The position numbers were made by a program, and so were the translations under genes. A stretch of 6,523 bases of DNA from Kiritimatiellaceae bacterium. Lineage in GTDB: Bacteria; Verrucomicrobiota; Kiritimatiellia; Kiritimatiellales; Pontiellaceae. How positions within the stretch are numbered: the first letter of the stretch is position 1; each line of letters starts with the position of its first letter. This document shows, in pieces, positions 5,211 to 6,523 of this stretch. The stretch is from positions 14,751 to 21,273 of the forward strand of contig NZGU01000013.1 of NCBI GenBank assembly GCA_002691095.1, given 5' to 3'. Below the pieces are notes generated by a model. The model saw only the letters and a list, made by a program, of their open reading frames with translations. It had not been told where the DNA came from and did no database searches.

Positions 5211-6512
5211 TTATACGTTCGTGAAGAACTGGAATCCGCTGTAGGCTTCCATGTTATGCTCACCTAAGTCTAGGCCCTTCAACTCCTCTTCTTTGCTCAC
5301 ACGCAATCCGCAGGTTGCCTTCAGCACGAAGAATAGAATCAAAGCAAACGGGAAAGATACGGCGGCATAGGCCAACACACCCAGTGCTTGAACACCTAGA
5401 CTGAAATCAGGGCTCAACGAGACCGCTAGCGTGCCAATGATCCCGCACACCAAGTGGACAGTTGTCGCACCTACCGGATCGTCCAGCTTAGCCTTATCGA
5501 ATGAGATTACTGATATTACCGCAACAGAACCGCAAACAACTCCCACCAGAACGGCCTGCATTACAGTCAGCACATCCGCACCTGCTGTGATACCGACCAA
5601 ACCGGCCAATGCACCGTTTAGCACCATAGTCACATCCGGTTTCTTCTGTACCAACCATGACGTTACCATAGAACCTATAATGCCAGCCGCAGCTGCCAGA
5701 GACGTAGTTACCAATACAAACGATACCGGTACGGGATCCGCAGAAAGAACTGAACCACCGTTAAAACCAAACCATCCTAACCAGAGTAAAAATACCCCAA
5801 TGGTCACCAAGGGCATATTGTGACCCGGAATCGGATTGATCTTTCCGCCCACATATTTTCCTAAACGCGGTCCCAATACAATCATACCAGCTAGCGCGCC
5901 CCAGCCACCCACAGAGTGAACCAGTGTCGATCCTGCAAAATCATAAAATCCGAGGCCATCTAACCAACCACCACCCCACTTCCAAGAGCCTAACCAAGGA
6001 TAGAGGAAACCAACGTATACAAGCGAGAAGAGCAAGAACGGAATTAATTTGATCCGACCTGCTACCGCACCCGATACAATCGTTGCAGCAGTTGCGGCAA
6101 ACATCCCCTGGAACAAGAAGTCTGTCCAATACGTGTAGGCACCGTCTGCATAGGCAATACCAGCCTCTTCCGGCGTGGCAGCAATACCCCATCCCGCAAA
6201 TCCAAAGATTCCGTTAAAATCACCCGGATACATAAGATTAAACCCGCAAATGGCATACGTCAGTAGACCAATCGCGATTATTCCCGTGTTTTTGAACAGG
6301 ATATTCACCGTGTTTTTCGCACGCGTCAATCCTGTCTCCACACAGGCAAAACCCAAATGCATGATAAACACAAGAAATGTGGCTACCATCATCCAGGTAT
6401 TGTTTGCTGTAAACATTTCAGCTGACACGCCGGCTTCTTCCGCCAGACCCTGCATCGGCAGAAAAGCTAATGTCGCGATGATCATCATCGCTTTTCGCAT
6501 TCGTTTTATCAT
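5211..6512 (-). CDS. amt: Ammonium transporter, Amt/MEP/Rh family
   Basis: Amt forms trimeric inner-membrane channels that take up ammonium. The 433 residues begin with a likely signal peptide (MIKRMRK, a hydrophobic stretch, then QGLA with cleavage near 24/25), followed by about 11 membrane helices between 38 and 400 and a cytosolic tail. Functional residues map onto mature E. coli AmtB: Phe138 (Phe107) and Phe250 (Phe215) of the gate, Trp179 (Trp148) and Ser254 (Ser219) of the outer recruitment site, Asp191 (Asp160), and the pore histidines His199 (His168) and His353 (His318). The tail has the conserved GLDLGEHNMEAY segment (413-424), which in AmtB couples to GlnK. All key residues are present, so a working channel is expected. 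AGGA is visible 7 bases before the ATG at the window edge. The order amt then glnK is the reverse of E. coli glnK-amtB. The operon promoter lies outside the window. Confidence 0.96.
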   Translation of the reverse strand: MIKRMRKAMMIIATLAFLPMQGLAEEAGVSAEMFTANNTWMMVATFLVFIMHLGFACVETGLTRAKNTVNILFKNTGIIAIGLLTYAICGFNLMYPGDFNGIFGFAGWGIAATPEEAGIAYADGAYTYWTDFLFQGMFAATAATIVSGAVAGRIKLIPFLLFSLVYVGFLYPWLGSWKWGGGWLDGLGFYDFAGSTLVHSVGGWGALAGMIVLGPRLGKYVGGKINPIPGHNMPLVTIGVFLLWLGWFGFNGGSVLSADPVPVSFVLVTTSLAAAAGIIGSMVTSWLVQKKPDVTMVLNGALAGLVGITAGADVLTVMQAVLVGVVCGSVAVISVISFDKAKLDDPVGATTVHLVCGIIGTLAVSLSPDFSLGVQALGVLAYAAVSFPFALILFFVLKATCGLRVSKEEELKGLDLGEHNMEAYSGFQFFTNV

Positions 6513-6523
6513 AAGAGCTTCCT

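Noticed and set aside
5431..5823. Plus-strand open frame of 130 codons within amt
   Set aside because: It is antisense to conserved Amt helices and has no coding features of its own.

Overview
The window is a 6.5 kb stretch of bacterial chromosome that looks like ordinary core metabolism. It carries two amino-acid biosynthesis units, a tRNA gene and an ammonium uptake/sensing pair. I see no mobile element, CRISPR array, toxin-antitoxin pair, phage gene or integration scar. The proteins are bacterial: RsmD, a ProB with a PUA domain, a long class II ketol-acid reductoisomerase, a PII protein and an Amt channel. The species cannot be read from the sequence. The combination of class II IlvC, a PII with the GCGQQKG / YRGADLEVNLL signature, and C-ending versus G-ending codons by strand makes me lean to the PVC group (Kiritimatiellota, Lentisphaerota or relatives). 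That is inference only.

Layout, left to right. At 1-546 on the minus strand is rsmD (16S rRNA m2G966 methyltransferase), running off the left edge with only its extreme C-terminus missing. A 114-base divergent intergenic region follows, with a small dyad. At 661-3047 on the plus strand is a proB-proA operon encoding the first two enzymes of proline synthesis. A tRNA-Asp(GTC) gene lies 51 bases after proA. A two-way terminator at 3182-3213 separates this plus-strand block from the convergent minus-strand genes.

The right half is all minus strand. The amt-glnK operon (6512 to 4850) encodes an ammonium channel and its PII partner, and ends in a strong intrinsic terminator. Downstream is ilvC (4704 to 3232), the second enzyme of isoleucine/valine synthesis, with its own ribosome binding site and 145-base upstream gap.

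Functionally the window joins nitrogen intake (Amt, gated by PII) with nitrogen-containing end products (proline, branched-chain amino acids) and translation (rRNA modification, tRNA-Asp). Only proBA and amt-glnK are supported as operons; the rest is proximity. The most notable protein feature is that the PII homologue has Leu where E. coli GlnB/GlnK carries the uridylylated Tyr51. The most notable DNA feature is a strong excess of C over G on the plus strand in the left half, which also splits codon use by strand.
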